Part shown: in pieces, positions 1 through 10,386 of the stretch | Position numbering within the stretch: position 1 is the stretch's first letter | How the letters are laid out: the number at the start of each line of letters is the position of its first letter | Assembly: GCA_025504975.1 (NCBI GenBank) | Contig: JANUWI010000011.1 | Span: 620,001-684,000 of the forward strand | Source of the DNA: Plenodomus lindquistii | Lineage: Eukaryota; Ascomycota; Dothideomycetes; Pleosporales; Leptosphaeriaceae | Length of the DNA stretch: 64,000 bases | Direction of reading: 5' to 3' | The notes under the pieces: model-generated | Database searches by the model: none | The model's input: the letters and a program-made list of their open reading frames with translations, nothing else | Told to the model about the DNA's origin: nothing | Program-made: the position numbers and the translations under genes

Positions 1-194
1 GTTAGCGGGGCTCAAAGTGGGATGGCGGAACCAGTGACATCGCGTTCGAAGAGGTCGCGTTTATACTGACCTCATCGAGCTTCAAATTGTGTGTTCCCCC
101 ACAATCGCTGTCTTCCCGTGTTGGTCTGCATGACACGGTAAAGTCGACACGTCCGAATTGTTCTGTATAGCTGAGAAGCTCCACCGCTTTCATC

Positions 195-1387
195 ATGGTA
201 CATTTCCAACCCATATCTAACCCATCAAACTTCACATACTAACTCCAAGACAGTCAAAACAATATCTAACCCTCCACACCCACACCCCCGCCCACCCAAA
301 CGCATCCGACATCTTCGCACTCGCCCCTACATCCACACAACTCCTCTCCGCATCTGGCTCCAGCACAATCAACGTCTACGACACTACGAACCCTGAATTT
401 CCAGTTGTACAGACACTGGACAAGGCGCATCCGTTGGGTATACACCACCTAGTTACTGCGAGGGAGGCGAGGGTCGCTGCGAGCGCGGGGTTCGAGGGCA
501 AGGTCAAGATATGGAAGAAGAGTGAGGATGGGGAGTGGGAGTTGGAGGGCGAAGTTGTTGGTGGGTATGCCTTTGGCTTTCCTTTATTTCGAAGGAGGAA
601 GTTCTGGTTATTTGAAACGGATTCTAACAAGGGTACAGATCATAAGCCTGGTGAGATCTGGGCAATTGCACTGAGTGCAGATGGACAGTACCTTGCGAGT
701 AGCAGTATCAACGGCAAGATCAATGTGTGGAGTACGAACAAGGCAGAGGGTATGCCGCGGATACGAGAGTATGAGACCAAAGGTAGCTTCGGGCTGTGTG
801 TGGATCTGGTATGTCAACTGCTACTTTTGTATGAACCTAGGCTGATTTGCGCGCAGAGTCGAAATGGCAGCTTCACAGCGTCAGGCCACGAGAATGGTTC
901 CATATACATCTTCAACAACGAGAGCGGCCGTCTTGTTCACTCACTAGCTGGTCTTGTTCATCCAGTCCGCAGTGTAGCTTTTTCGCCGGCATCTTCGTTA
1001 CTAGCAGCCGGTGGCGACGCTCGCATCATCGCACTTTACGACGTCAAGTCTGGGGAACAGGTCGCGAATCTTACAGGACATGGCGGATGGGTGCTCACCT
1101 TGGACTGGAGTGATACCGGCGAGTACTTGCTTTCAGGGTGAGTTAGATTGATTTCTTGATAAGTTTCATCGTATGATACGCAGAGGCTAATAAAATCATG
1201 TAGATCACACGACTCGAAAGCAAAGGTTTGGCGCATCGAAACAAGGACATGTGTTGCGACACACACTCACGGCGACAAACCACTGTGGACGGCGAAGTGG
1301 CTACCGAAAGCTCCAGCAAAGAGCGAGATGTTTGCGTTGGGTGGTGGGAACAACTCGATCAGCTTCTATCGGGAAGCAGCAGGCTGA
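195..1387 (+). CDS. SKI8: SKI8-like WD40 repeat protein (Ski complex / Paf1-associated WDR61 type)
   Basis: Five exons, 195-197, 254-560, 639-808, 857-1137 and 1204-1387, encode 314 residues. The start ATG is followed at once by a 56-nt intron (198-253, branch TACTAAC, acceptor ACAG), so the first coding exon is one codon; the splice yields an N-terminus beginning MSKQYLT, as expected for fungal Ski8. WD40 blades are visible: ASDIFALAPTSTQLLSASGS, GEIWALALS-like GEIWAIALSADGQYLASSS, VRSVAFSPASSLLAAGGDAR and GGWVLTLDWSDTGEYLLSGS, the last running into HDSKAKVW. Known role of the family: a beta-propeller scaffold of the cytoplasmic Ski2-Ski3-Ski8 complex feeding mRNA to the exosome; it also acts in meiotic recombination (Rec14/Rec103), and animal WDR61 is also in the Paf1 complex. 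Length is normal for a small fungal WD protein. All introns are GT-AG; the second uses a GTGGGT donor. Confidence 0.9.
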
Positions 1388-1810
1388 ATGCACACCTTCA
1401 CGACACAAAGACGTAGATCAAAAATTTTGTGTTTTCGAGACCTTCCCAGTATGCTGGAGAGCTTCTCCGGCAGACGACTTAAGAAGACTTAGCTAAACCA
1501 TGTAACCGATCTTTCAATCTCGGTCTTAGCTGATGGAGATTCTGGAAGACGGCAGAGAGATCGATAAATCTATCGCGAACGTTCTCCATTTTACTTATGC
1601 CTACAGCGTCATCAGTGCAAGATCAATCGCTCGCTCATCTGGGCCGTTTTAGGCGCCAGTGTTTGCAATCGGCATGCGTCTCTATCAACAAATAAGAGCC
1701 ACTCTGTCCTACTCTTCTCTACTAAAGATCAAGCCCAACCGCTAGCTCTCCGAATTCCACAAGTTCGCATCTCGCAAGGGTTGTTATCTGCAAACACCAA
1801 GTTGGTCACG
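1388..1810. other. Intergenic, no gene seen
   Basis: Between the SKI8 stop and the first array gene. I see no coding exon, RNA gene or repeat. It should hold the SKI8 3' UTR and the promoter of the next gene. Confidence 0.5.
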
Positions 1811-2620
1811 ATGCAGACTATTGGGCAGCCACGCGTTGAATGCAACCCCAGAGAAACACCAAAAGGAATATTGAGCCTACCACAGGAACTAAGGGACCGG
1901 ATATATGATCTTGCCCTAGGGACGACCACGATATTTCTCAGGCATCGCCAAACATGTGTCGCGGTTAAAGCGGACAAATTCCCCTCATGCCGTTCGATGC
2001 TTATATCGGATTCTACGAAGGGTCTTCCGCAATGGCTGCTCACAAATCAGCAGATTTGCTTCGAGGCTGTAGATTTGATCTCACGGCTGCGATGGTTTAC
2101 ACCTCTACACCTAGATTCTCATGGCCCACGTGAATCGGAACCATCACAACCTAATTCGCTCCTCCTGCACGCGCGGGGTGTACGACGAGTAGTGCTGCCT
2201 CTGAACAGTATGGGTGCTTGTTCTGGCGTAAGTATCACCGACAAGGAACTCTCACAGTTCCTGGACTTCCTGCGAGAACTTCACGGGAAGGACTTATGTC
2301 TGGTCTCTTGTTTGTCGCGCAAGTTGTATACTTCTACTACGGCCGCGTATCCACGCCTCAACAGTGCCTCTGCATATCTTCAGGAAGGCGACGATATATT
2401 CCACAACCACTGGCCTGTGTCTTGGAATGATATGTTCCGCAAGGTTGAGCTATGGCTTGGCCCGAGAAGTCAACCTACTGAGGGGAGTGTGCATTGGCAG
2501 ATGAGATGCGCTGCGATAGTAGGATGTCAAGGCCTTGTTGGGGGTCAAGGGAAGGTCGATTATGTGATACCATCTCCATTTCTTTCGACTTCGTATGTTA
2601 CGGTGGAAAGGAATATCTAG
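1811..2620 (+). CDS. F-box-like/2EXR-type array protein, copy 1
   Basis: Single exon, 269 residues. The frame is open upstream to a Met at 1781, but I chose 1811 because all four paralogues then begin Met-Gln. The N-terminus has the block ILSLPQELRDRIYDLALG, the F-box-like/2EXR signature common in fungal proteins of unknown function. Further array-wide blocks are GLPQWLLTNQQICFEAVDLI, LSQFLDFLRELHGKDLCL, DIFHNHWPVSW..FRKVEL and a C-terminal TVERN. This copy is the shortest and most divergent: the segment after the R-W-F triplet lacks much of what the others have. No catalytic motif, signal peptide or membrane segment is visible. F-box proteins recruit substrates to SCF ubiquitin ligases, but this motif is only F-box-like, so that role is inference. 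Confidence 0.75.
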   Translation: MQTIGQPRVECNPRETPKGILSLPQELRDRIYDLALGTTTIFLRHRQTCVAVKADKFPSCRSMLISDSTKGLPQWLLTNQQICFEAVDLISRLRWFTPLHLDSHGPRESEPSQPNSLLLHARGVRRVVLPLNSMGACSGVSITDKELSQFLDFLRELHGKDLCLVSCLSRKLYTSTTAAYPRLNSASAYLQEGDDIFHNHWPVSWNDMFRKVELWLGPRSQPTEGSVHWQMRCAAIVGCQGLVGGQGKVDYVIPSPFLSTSYVTVERNI

Positions 2621-2753
2621 ATATGGAGTGTCGAACTTGGAATCTAGAGATCGATCGAGCCGTATCGTGGATGCGGAATTACGAGATATGGATATTATGG
2701 AATGCGTCGCCCGTCTATTGCAGTGAACGATGAGAAAGTGTCATTGCGCTGTG

Positions 2754-2780
2754 TCATTCGTGCTTGTTCTTTGCGATTTT
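2754..2780 (+). promoter_or_regulatory. Duplicated upstream element, copy A
   Basis: A block reading TCATTCGTGCTTG then TTCTTTGCGATTT lies about 137 bp before the start at 2917. It recurs nearly identically at 4154-4179 before the next array gene. Its function is unknown; it shows that upstream DNA was duplicated together with the genes. Confidence 0.5.
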
Positions 2781-2916
2781 CGGGTTCACTATCAATTGTC
2801 TTTAATTTCCTGAGACACCAACAAACAGCTGACTAGGGTTTTCACAAACACTCATTACTCAATAATGGACAGCTAACTTATTAATAACGTGGTTAGGTGA
2901 ACAGCACCGGATCACC

Positions 2917-3855
2917 ATGCAGGCAACACATCCACAACATGAACAGCAGTCTACCAGTAGCAGGCTACTAGGTCTGCCACTGGAAGTGAGAAGACTGATT
3001 TATGGATACGTCCTAGGCCCTGGACCATTATGTCTCCAGTTCCGCGGCGTCTCCATCTTGGCCTACTCACTCCTAACCCACTCTCATTTCCTTTCTCCAG
3101 CCCGCCCCTACGATAGTCCTCCGCGTTGTGGTCTGCCGAAATGGATTCTGACGAGTCGGCAGACCTGCAGCGAAGTGTCGGACTTGGTTTCACGGACATG
3201 GTGGTTCAGAGCCGGCGCAGTTCATGAACAGATAGGTCGGGGAGGCAGCTACAGACCATATTTATCGAGCCTTTCCAACGGGTGTTGCGCAAACGTCTCC
3301 CTGCAATTCCCAGCTTTCAACTCACTCATCTGCCATCCGCGGAGTTTCCAACACATTGTCGTACCGCCGAATATCCTTACACACCGCACGCTGGGTCGTG
3401 CCGAAACAAGTACATACATGACCGAAGCTGTGCCGCAATTTCTGACGATATTACAAGCCCTAGGCGTGAAGGACGTTAGCCTAGAAACTAGCTGGGAGTA
3501 CGTAGGGAAAAGCTATCCGCCGGCACAAATCTGTGATTCCACATGTTCTGCTTCTGCAAAGTCCCTTTCGTCTGGACAACAAGAGCGCAAGAAGGATTCA
3601 TGCGGACACTGGGATATATTCCATGAAGGTTGGGATCCGCTGTGGTATGGCAGGTTTCGCAAGGTGACGATTGTTGCGGCTCCCAACCTGGACAGTCCGG
3701 TTCATCGTGAGTTTGACATGGAGCGGGGGAGACGGGCGGAGGTGTGTGCACGGCGGCTTATATGGGAAGAGGGGAGGGTTACGTATGCGGATGTTGAGCC
3801 GAGGAGTTGTGGGGGGTGGAGATTGCATGTTACGGTTGAGCGTAAGGTGCAGTAG
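2917..3855 (+). CDS. F-box-like/2EXR-type array protein, copy 2
   Basis: Single exon, 312 residues, starting Met-Gln like its neighbours. N-terminal motif GLPLEVRRLIYGYVLGPGPL, followed by an FRGV stretch. Later blocks are GLPKWILTSRQTCSEVSDLV then SRTWWFR, FNSLICHPRSFQHIVVPPN, AVPQFLTILQALGVKDVSLE, DIFHEGWDPLWYGRFRKVTI and a C-terminal RAEVCARRL...VTVERK. Copies 2, 3 and 4 are clearly closer to one another than to copy 1. It is an intracellular protein by appearance: no signal peptide and no transmembrane helix. Function unknown; adaptor-like binding through the N-terminal motif is an inference from the family name only. Confidence 0.8.
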   Translation: MQATHPQHEQQSTSSRLLGLPLEVRRLIYGYVLGPGPLCLQFRGVSILAYSLLTHSHFLSPARPYDSPPRCGLPKWILTSRQTCSEVSDLVSRTWWFRAGAVHEQIGRGGSYRPYLSSLSNGCCANVSLQFPAFNSLICHPRSFQHIVVPPNILTHRTLGRAETSTYMTEAVPQFLTILQALGVKDVSLETSWEYVGKSYPPAQICDSTCSASAKSLSSGQQERKKDSCGHWDIFHEGWDPLWYGRFRKVTIVAAPNLDSPVHREFDMERGRRAEVCARRLIWEEGRVTYADVEPRSCGGWRLHVTVERKVQ

Positions 3856-4295
3856 GTTTTTAGGTCACGCACGTCCTCTTCTTAGGGGAATTTTCATAGG
3901 GTTATCCTTTGCATATTGGCTTCTGCGGTGTACGTCAGTCTTAGTGCTCTTTCGACGTATCGTGCAAAGAAATGAATTGGTTGACACCAGATGATATACA
4001 CATGTCACGCACTAGGGTGTAGGAGAACATTTGGGCTTTGGACGTGGAACTTGAATGAGTGGACTGGTAATAGGGTCTCACCTGAGGCTCAAATTTGAAT
4101 ACAGATGCGGTAGAACGCGTTGTAAGACCAAAGAGATCAGTTGCCGTTTCATGTCATGCGTGCTTGCCCTTTGCGATTTGGTGTGATCACTTGATCCGCA
4201 ATGTTACTACCTGACGGCTGAAAGTACAAACACAAACTGTTTAAGTACTCATATAGACAGTCGGCTAGATAGTCGCAAAACGCAGATCCTTCGCG
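3856..4295. other. Intergenic between array copies 2 and 3
   Basis: No gene seen. Contains the second copy of the duplicated upstream element (4154-4179). A GTCACGCAC string near 3863 recurs as GTCACGCACT near 4005. Confidence 0.5.
4154..4179 (+). promoter_or_regulatory. Duplicated upstream element, copy B
   Basis: TCATGCGTGCTTG followed by CCCTTTGCGATTT, about 117 bp before the start at 4296. It matches the block at 2754-2780 at nearly every base. A weaker relative (TGTCAT ... TGCTCTTTG) lies near 5782-5808, before copy 4. Confidence 0.5.
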
Positions 4296-5324
4296 ATGCA
4301 GCCGCTGGACTCACATAGGCAACCGAGCGACGAGCCTACAGCCGGTGGTTTGCTAAGCCTTCCTTTGGAAGTGAAGACTCGGATCTACAGCTATCTCTTC
4401 GGCGACAACCCGATGTTGCTATATTTTCGCGGGATCAAGATACACGTCTCTCCACACCCAATCTACGATCTTGATTTTCTTGAGAGAAAATCCTCCGATA
4501 AAATCGCGTGGCCTACGACACTACCAGTCTGGATGCGCACAAGTAAGCAGATCTGCTTTGAGGCGGCTGACCTGATCTCACGGACATGGTGGTTCAGACC
4601 TACTGGAGTGACATCTGCGTTCACTGGGTTGCGTTCGGATGCATACCGGTGGTACGTTCAGAGAAAGTTACCACTCACGACCCCTACGCATTTTCCGTTG
4701 GATATCTCACTACTTTACCCGTCCTACAACTCACTCATATTCCATGCACGGAGTTTCCAGCACATCATCATATTACCAAGTAGGCTCACATACAGCGAGC
4801 AGAAGATTTCTCAAAAAATAACTTATCCTCAAACGACCACTCATGCTCTCGACGCAGTTCCGCAGTTTCTAACGATCTTACAAGCTCTGGGTATCAAAGA
4901 CATCAGTTTGGAAAGTCAATGGCTCTGCTTCCTTGAGGAGCCTGCTCCTCCGCCTGAGCCAAAGGAGTCGCGTTGTGCTTGCTCTGATGATATCAGTCCG
5001 TTACTGATACCCGAAGATATGGGTCGGCCGGCAAGTATCCGAGCCGACAAATACAGGAAGGATCCAAAGGGATACCCCAGTCTCTTCTATCGTGCATGGG
5101 ATCCGAGCTGGAATGGCAAGTTTCGCAAGGTGAAGATTATCAACGAACTAGGTCTGGCCCGCACTCCACATGAACACAAGAAGGTCAAGTCACATGTAAA
5201 GCGGGCGGAGGTATGCGCTCAGAGACTTGTAGGGCCAAATGGGATTGTGACCACGAGGGAGTTATCGGGGTCTGATTTTCAGGAGCGGACAATGGTCATG
5301 ACCGTTGAGCGCAAGCTCGATTAG
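4296..5324 (+). CDS. F-box-like/2EXR-type array protein, copy 3
   Basis: Single exon, 342 residues. N-terminal motif LLSLPLEVKTRIYSYLFGDN, then MLLYFRGIKI. The middle carries the array blocks: LPVWMRTSKQICFEAADLIS then RTWWFR, YNSLIFHARSFQHIIILPS, AVPQFLTILQALGIKDISLE, and AWDPSWNGKFRKVKI. It ends KRAEVCAQRLVGPNG...MTVERK. Between the last two blocks is a variable, Cys- and Pro-containing insert (about residues 210-250) that differs from copy to copy. Same strand and spacing as the other copies, consistent with unequal crossing-over of a roughly 1.2-1.5 kb unit. No recognised enzymatic motif; function unknown. Confidence 0.8.
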   Translation: MQPLDSHRQPSDEPTAGGLLSLPLEVKTRIYSYLFGDNPMLLYFRGIKIHVSPHPIYDLDFLERKSSDKIAWPTTLPVWMRTSKQICFEAADLISRTWWFRPTGVTSAFTGLRSDAYRWYVQRKLPLTTPTHFPLDISLLYPSYNSLIFHARSFQHIIILPSRLTYSEQKISQKITYPQTTTHALDAVPQFLTILQALGIKDISLESQWLCFLEEPAPPPEPKESRCACSDDISPLLIPEDMGRPASIRADKYRKDPKGYPSLFYRAWDPSWNGKFRKVKIINELGLARTPHEHKKVKSHVKRAEVCAQRLVGPNGIVTTRELSGSDFQERTMVMTVERKLD

Positions 5325-5939
5325 TCTCGGCCTAGGCGTAGCGTAGGTTGCTATTTGATAGCGACGGAATGCGGAGAAGGGGTACCAATGTTCTGTCTTT
5401 CTTTAGAACGATATTGACAATGCTTTCACGTCTTCAATGTAGCCATGTTTTCCAATCGTCTGCCTGCCGCGCACACATATGCCAGAGAAGCTAGTGTTCA
5501 CATGCATGATACTTCAAGCACCTCGGTGTACGAGATTGGTTCATACCACCTAGGTCTCATAGACATGCTGAGATGTTTCACTAATGGTATTACAAAAGGA
5601 ACACGCTGCAGGCCCCCGTGCTCAGTGGCCTGTAACCCAGCGGAGACAACTCAGTTAATGAGAAATGTGACGTAGCCTAATCTTCGGGATAAAGGAATAA
5701 GCGCATATCTTATTCATGAACGTATCATCGAAACTGAGGCTCTTCCGATCACTTCTGGGGGTCTAGGTGGTACGAGAGTTCTGTCATGATCTCCAAGGTT
5801 TGCTCTTTGTTCAGGGTTTGCTGGCCGCCAATTGCTCATAGAAGTTTCCACAACCAGGGCTCATACAAAAATTTGTTGCTTAAGTAGCCGCGGAAGTGTT
5901 GCGAGCAATCGGAAAGCTCGACAGTGGAGGTTCGACACA
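5325..5939. other. Intergenic between array copies 3 and 4
   Basis: No gene that I can support. A short open frame at 5445-5675 has no recognisable content. A diverged form of the array upstream element is near 5782-5808. Confidence 0.5.
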
Positions 5940-6908
5940 ATGCAGCCGCAACTCTTGCGAGGACTTCTCGAAAGAACGGAAAGAAACCTTATGGACCTCC
6001 CTTTGGAAGCGAGGAACATGATTTATGGTCATCTTCTCGGTGAAGAACCAATGTACCTCAGATTTCGCGGCGTTTTCATATGCTCCTCCTCAAGGCCCGA
6101 ATACCACATATACCGCAATTGGATGGGTCGTGCATCTGCACGCAATGGTCTTCCCAAATGGTTCCTCGTCAACAAGCAAATATGTCATGAAGTGACCAGT
6201 CTGATCTCATGTTCGTGGTGGTTCAGACCTGCTCGTCTCAGCATTTGGGAAATGCCACAAGATCTTTCTGCTGCGAGTCAGGCCCGCCTCGTCAACGAGG
6301 ATGACAAGTCACTCCATTCGCCGACTTTCAATTCGCTTGTTCTTCACGCACAGAGTTTCAAGCACATCGTTGTCCCTCCCAACAGGAAATTTGGTAGCCT
6401 TGAGCTTAACAATGTCAACAAGAGCACCACGCACATCGTTAATGCCATACCACAATTCCTGACAATACTACAGGCCTTGGGAGTCCAAGATATTGTCCTG
6501 CAAAGCAGGTGGTGCAACTGGCTTTGTGACAATCGTGTATCAAAGCCGCCGCATCAACCAATGCCTGCTTCTGCGAACTTGGAGGAATTTTATCCCTCCC
6601 ATATCAGAAATAGTTATCTAACGTGTCACTACCCTGACATATTCCATGACGGCTGGGATCCATCATGGGACGGAAAATTCCGGAGAGTGAAGATAGAAAT
6701 GAGGTGGAACGCTCAGAAGATAAACCTGAATGAGGCGAGTATGGTCGAGAAGCAAGCTATGGTTTGCGGCCGACGACTAGTAGGTCCAGATGGCAGGATC
6801 ACTCGCAGCGTCGTTCGCAGCGTCGTAAATGACAAAGAGAGCTTCGAGAATTCGCATCGGGACACCTATATCGTCATTGAGCGTAAGATCGAGGGAGCTA
6901 TCACATAG
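5940..6908 (+). CDS. F-box-like/2EXR-type array protein, copy 4
   Basis: Single exon, 322 residues from the ATG at 5940. The frame is open to an earlier Met at 5832, but a start at 5940 gives the Met-Gln N-terminus shared by the array and puts the motif DLPLEARNMIYGHLLGEEPM at the usual distance. Other shared blocks: GLPKWFLVNKQICHEVTSLI, FNSLVLHAQSFKHIVVPPN, AIPQFLTILQALGVQDIVLQ, DIFHDGWDPSWDGKFRRVKI and VCGRRLVGPDG, then IVIERK near the C-terminus. It closes the array; the DNA after it loses all similarity. Function unknown. Confidence 0.8.
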   Translation: MQPQLLRGLLERTERNLMDLPLEARNMIYGHLLGEEPMYLRFRGVFICSSSRPEYHIYRNWMGRASARNGLPKWFLVNKQICHEVTSLISCSWWFRPARLSIWEMPQDLSAASQARLVNEDDKSLHSPTFNSLVLHAQSFKHIVVPPNRKFGSLELNNVNKSTTHIVNAIPQFLTILQALGVQDIVLQSRWCNWLCDNRVSKPPHQPMPASANLEEFYPSHIRNSYLTCHYPDIFHDGWDPSWDGKFRRVKIEMRWNAQKINLNEASMVEKQAMVCGRRLVGPDGRITRSVVRSVVNDKESFENSHRDTYIVIERKIEGAIT

Positions 6909-8664
6909 ACGTAATTTTCGATGCGCTTGGAATCCGTAACCATTTGGATCAGATAGAGTCAATGTACTGTCATTTCCCAGTTGAAGATCTCGAACAAACT
7001 GACATTGAGGTCCCTAGCACATATTGTCTCATGTTAGAGAAAAAACTAATACTTATTTCACAGAGTGTTTTTACAGGCGTACATAACCAGGTGGTCGCAG
7101 TAGATTTTAGTAAGATTTCACGGCAGATAATCTCTATCTTAAAGGCGCAGCCCAGATTTGACTCTCGTCGACATCAAGTTCTCTGGATGAATGAAACGCA
7201 CAACGTCATCGACTCTCTTTTTTTGTCTAATTATTGGGAACGATGCGTCCAAATCGCCAGGTCCAGACCGGGTACCTTGCGAGATATATGTGACGGGAAT
7301 GGTTGACATGACTGAGACATTCGACCTCCGTGTTTCTGGACAGCGGAACAGTTCCGTAAAGTGAGGCCATCATATGATATGCCGGATATATGAAAACTAT
7401 CATGTTATATTGTAGTCTTTTGGATGCATTTTCTGCGTCTTCCTCAGCCATCATGGAAGATTTCAGAGAACTGGAAGCAGCCAAGTAATTGGACATCGAA
7501 GGTGAAGTGCTCGTAAAGGACATGATTTTACACGATCCTTGCGAAGGGTGTGGGGCTGTCCAAGGACAATAACCAACTATCTTCCAATTCACATCTGCGA
7601 AATATATGTACTGCTAAGATCCTTCGTTACTGCTTAGAGTCGTGTGTCTGCGATCAGGATCTTGCAGAGTGCTTCCGGGCTGGTATGCAAAGGAGCAAGA
7701 CCATCACGAATCGCATCGATTGCAATGTGAAGACGGTGACGGAAACGTCATGTCAAACCGAGTCCCATCTCGTCATGCATCAATCCGCCATTGTGTTCCT
7801 AGTTGCAGCTGCGAGTACGTCGATGTTAGTCACGCGCTTGAAACCGACTGCGGCTTTGTTTAAAGTTCAGTCTTTTGTACGACGCTATCGACTACCAAGT
7901 ACAGACTGTTGCAACGCGCTGAGGATAGACGGAAGAAGAGATCGGAGGACAGAGGGATGAATCTCCTTTACTATTACCAGTCGTGCGAGGTGAACTGCGC
8001 ACGCAAGCTCAAGCTCTAGAGTTGGCAGCCACAGTCATCAGTAAGGTAAAGGAGATCGAGCTTTATCTTTTCTAGAGTCTATCCTTGCCGTCAAAATCTG
8101 AGGAGGTTGCATCCATGCTAGAGGCTTCCGGAGCGATGATCTATCAAGTACTGAGACACCGTCCGAACACCTTTACCTGCTTCTCTGAACACTTAAACTT
8201 GGCCAAAATACAGGTCTTCCACTAAGGGACGTGGTGGATGAGTCTGATGCAACATCTCTTCACGGTGGTACTCTAGGCTTTCGTAATTGTCGGAGCAAGT
8301 CATGCAGAAGACTTATAGGAGTGCCTCAGCATGGTCGTCGAGCTACTGCGGTCTGTTGTCGACCACTCTACCGCGAAGGTGAACTGGCCAAAGGTAGTTT
8401 TGCTCGTGTATGGTAACTCCATGAAGACTAAGAGTATCGCTCCTGGATCCAACACGATCGCCCCTACGACGTTGCAGCCACCAGCTCTCGTCGCGCTTCG
8501 CACGTGGCATGTACGATATCGATCTGGCCTGAAATCAAATTAGTGAAGATCCGAAATGCCGAAACGTCGAGCTCACTCTATAGATGTCGTCAAGGTATTT
8601 GGTCGACCACCTTGACAACATGTCAAAGCTTCGTCTGGCCAGTGTACCAGGCTTTTCTTGTCGC
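6909..8664. other. Gene-poor stretch after the F-box-like array
   Basis: I find no exon set here that I can defend. Open frames at 6944-7306, 7227-7592 (minus), 7550-7960 and 8231-8543 are short, overlap one another on both strands and match nothing I recognise. Some minus-strand sequence around 8300-8500 is weakly protein-like but interrupted. It may be decayed genic sequence. Confidence 0.45.
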
Positions 8665-9052
8665 TCATTTGCCGAGTGAGATGGATGCGCCTCTAGAAGA
8701 TTCTTCGGAATTGTCTTGCGAGTTCACATCAACGATAACGTCATCAAGATACAATGGAATGGACCGCAGTGGTTGGAGCTCGACGGCGTAGTCGTCATTT
8801 TGTATACCGAGTCGAGAGCCAGTATGTTGTAGTCCAGCCATCGCCTCAATATCGACATCATTGTCTTGAGCATATCAGTTCCACAACCAAAGTCTCAGCG
8901 AGCTGGAATGACCGACCTGTTGTCCACGCCCCCACTAGGCTTCGACCAATCATACAACAAAGTGAGTCTCGATAGTGAAGACCGGCGACTGTAACCAAGA
9001 GAGTAAGGACGCCGAAGCATATCACCAACGTGTTGTTGCTGATGTTGGCCAT
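8665..9052 (-). CDS. Small single-pass membrane protein, unknown function
   Basis: Two exons on the minus strand, 9052-8917 and 8864-8665, separated by a 52-nt GT-AG intron (8865-8916, branch CTGATAT). The spliced frame is an exact multiple of three and gives 111 residues. The start MANISNNT is followed by a strong hydrophobic helix, about residues 8-25 (VICFGVLTLLVTVAGL). The rest is acidic and hydrophilic, with DDVIVDVNSQDNSEESSRG just before the stop. The predicted form is a short N-terminal lumenal or external end, one membrane span and an 80-residue soluble tail. I do not recognise the family. It stands alone in a gene-poor stretch between the F-box-like array and conserved genes. The exact multiple of three, the branch site and the composition support it; no homology was checked. 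Confidence 0.5.
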
Positions 9053-9359
9053 TACGAAAAGTGAGCGAGGTTTTGGTGAAGATGTAGCGTATGATGTTGA
9101 CTTTTGCTTGAAACGGCCTCTTCGAACGCCTGTCGAATGCCTTGTTGTTGATGATGGATGGCAGAGCTGGAATTGCAGCACTTGGGTGCGATATACGCAA
9201 TGAGCGATGAAGGTGCAGCAGCGAGTGCGTGAAGTTTGCTGTAGACGAAAAGATGTGTGGAGTGTCGCTGTACTAGTCAATAGAAAAGAGTAAAGACAGA
9301 GCTGGAGAACAAGACGTTTAAGAGTGATGCGCAGGATCGAGGGCTTCTATGCATAGCGG

Positions 9360-9512
9360 GCCTCAATCTAATAGGTTTGGATCGCAGCCGTGTGGATGGT
9401 GTGCATTAACCTGATCGGTCTGAATTGTGGCTGTGTGGATGGTGTGCCTTAATCTGATAGGTTTGAATTGTAGTCGTGTGCATGGCGTGCCTCAATCTGA
9501 TAGGTTGGATTG
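9360..9512. repeat. 43-bp minisatellite, about 3.5 copies
   Basis: Three full units at 9360-9402, 9403-9445 and 9446-9488 are each exactly 43 bp, with a partial unit from 9489. The units share GCCTCAATCTGATAGGT and GTGTGGATGGTGT cores and differ by scattered substitutions, many of them transitions. Non-coding. Confidence 0.85.
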
Positions 9513-10386
9513 AAAATATGGCTGCACATGCGGGCTTGACCGTTATGTAGCTGCGTTTGACATTGGGTTGAAGTCCTCAGGTGGAGTGTATACAGAACAC
9601 TGAACCTGTACCGATTGAGCAGCAGACCCTGCCATACGTCAGAGCCTGACCGGTATATCCACATTCAGCGTATGCAACACCTGGAGAACGAGAAAGAGGA
9701 AAAGCGACCTTACAAAGTATTTCAACTCCTGCCTTGAGTGAATGGAACTAGATAATGCCGGCAGATTGATACCGAAACATCCAACACACTCCCCATAAGA
9801 CCGCCAACGACGGGTTGATGGTCTATGGGAAGAATGTGCTTTTAGGCATCTCACCAAATCCCGTGTGGCAGCTGCTCGAAATGCACTTCTCTACTAAACT
9901 TTCGTTAATCTGCTATACCGCCGTGTGTTCATACACTTTAGCATGCGCTGAATAACTCTGCACAGCTGTCGTTCCGCAAGAGCAGCATGCGAAGTGACTT
10001 AAAGAGAGGAGCGCTCGCGCAAATGATACCCGCGCACGCTGTCCTTGTGTTTGCGGGATTGTCAGTGTAGCGCCTGTCCTTGACGCAGGCGCGGAAGGAG
10101 CGATGTCAAAGCCCATTCTCCCTATTTGCGGTGCTGTGTGACGGCCCACCAGGAGCTGTGAATGAGTGCTGCTTCTTCTGGATACTTTGCACCCGTGAAA
10201 GCGTGAGCTATCGGCATTGCCACTTACTCCGTGCTGCGGCTTGTCCACGTCAATGAGTGTGAGCCTAATGATATGCGATTCTCTTCGGTGATGACCCTCT
10301 GATGTCCTACGTTCTCGAAGTTGTAGAGGTTCCTTTGCCTTTGCTTACCTGAAGGACAAGGCTACCCAGGTGGGGGGGTGTTGTCC

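Noticed and set aside
7550..7960. 136-codon frame and overlapping frames between 6.9 and 8.6 kb
   Set aside because: Competing frames on both strands, Cys/Ser-rich random composition, no splice-supported extension.
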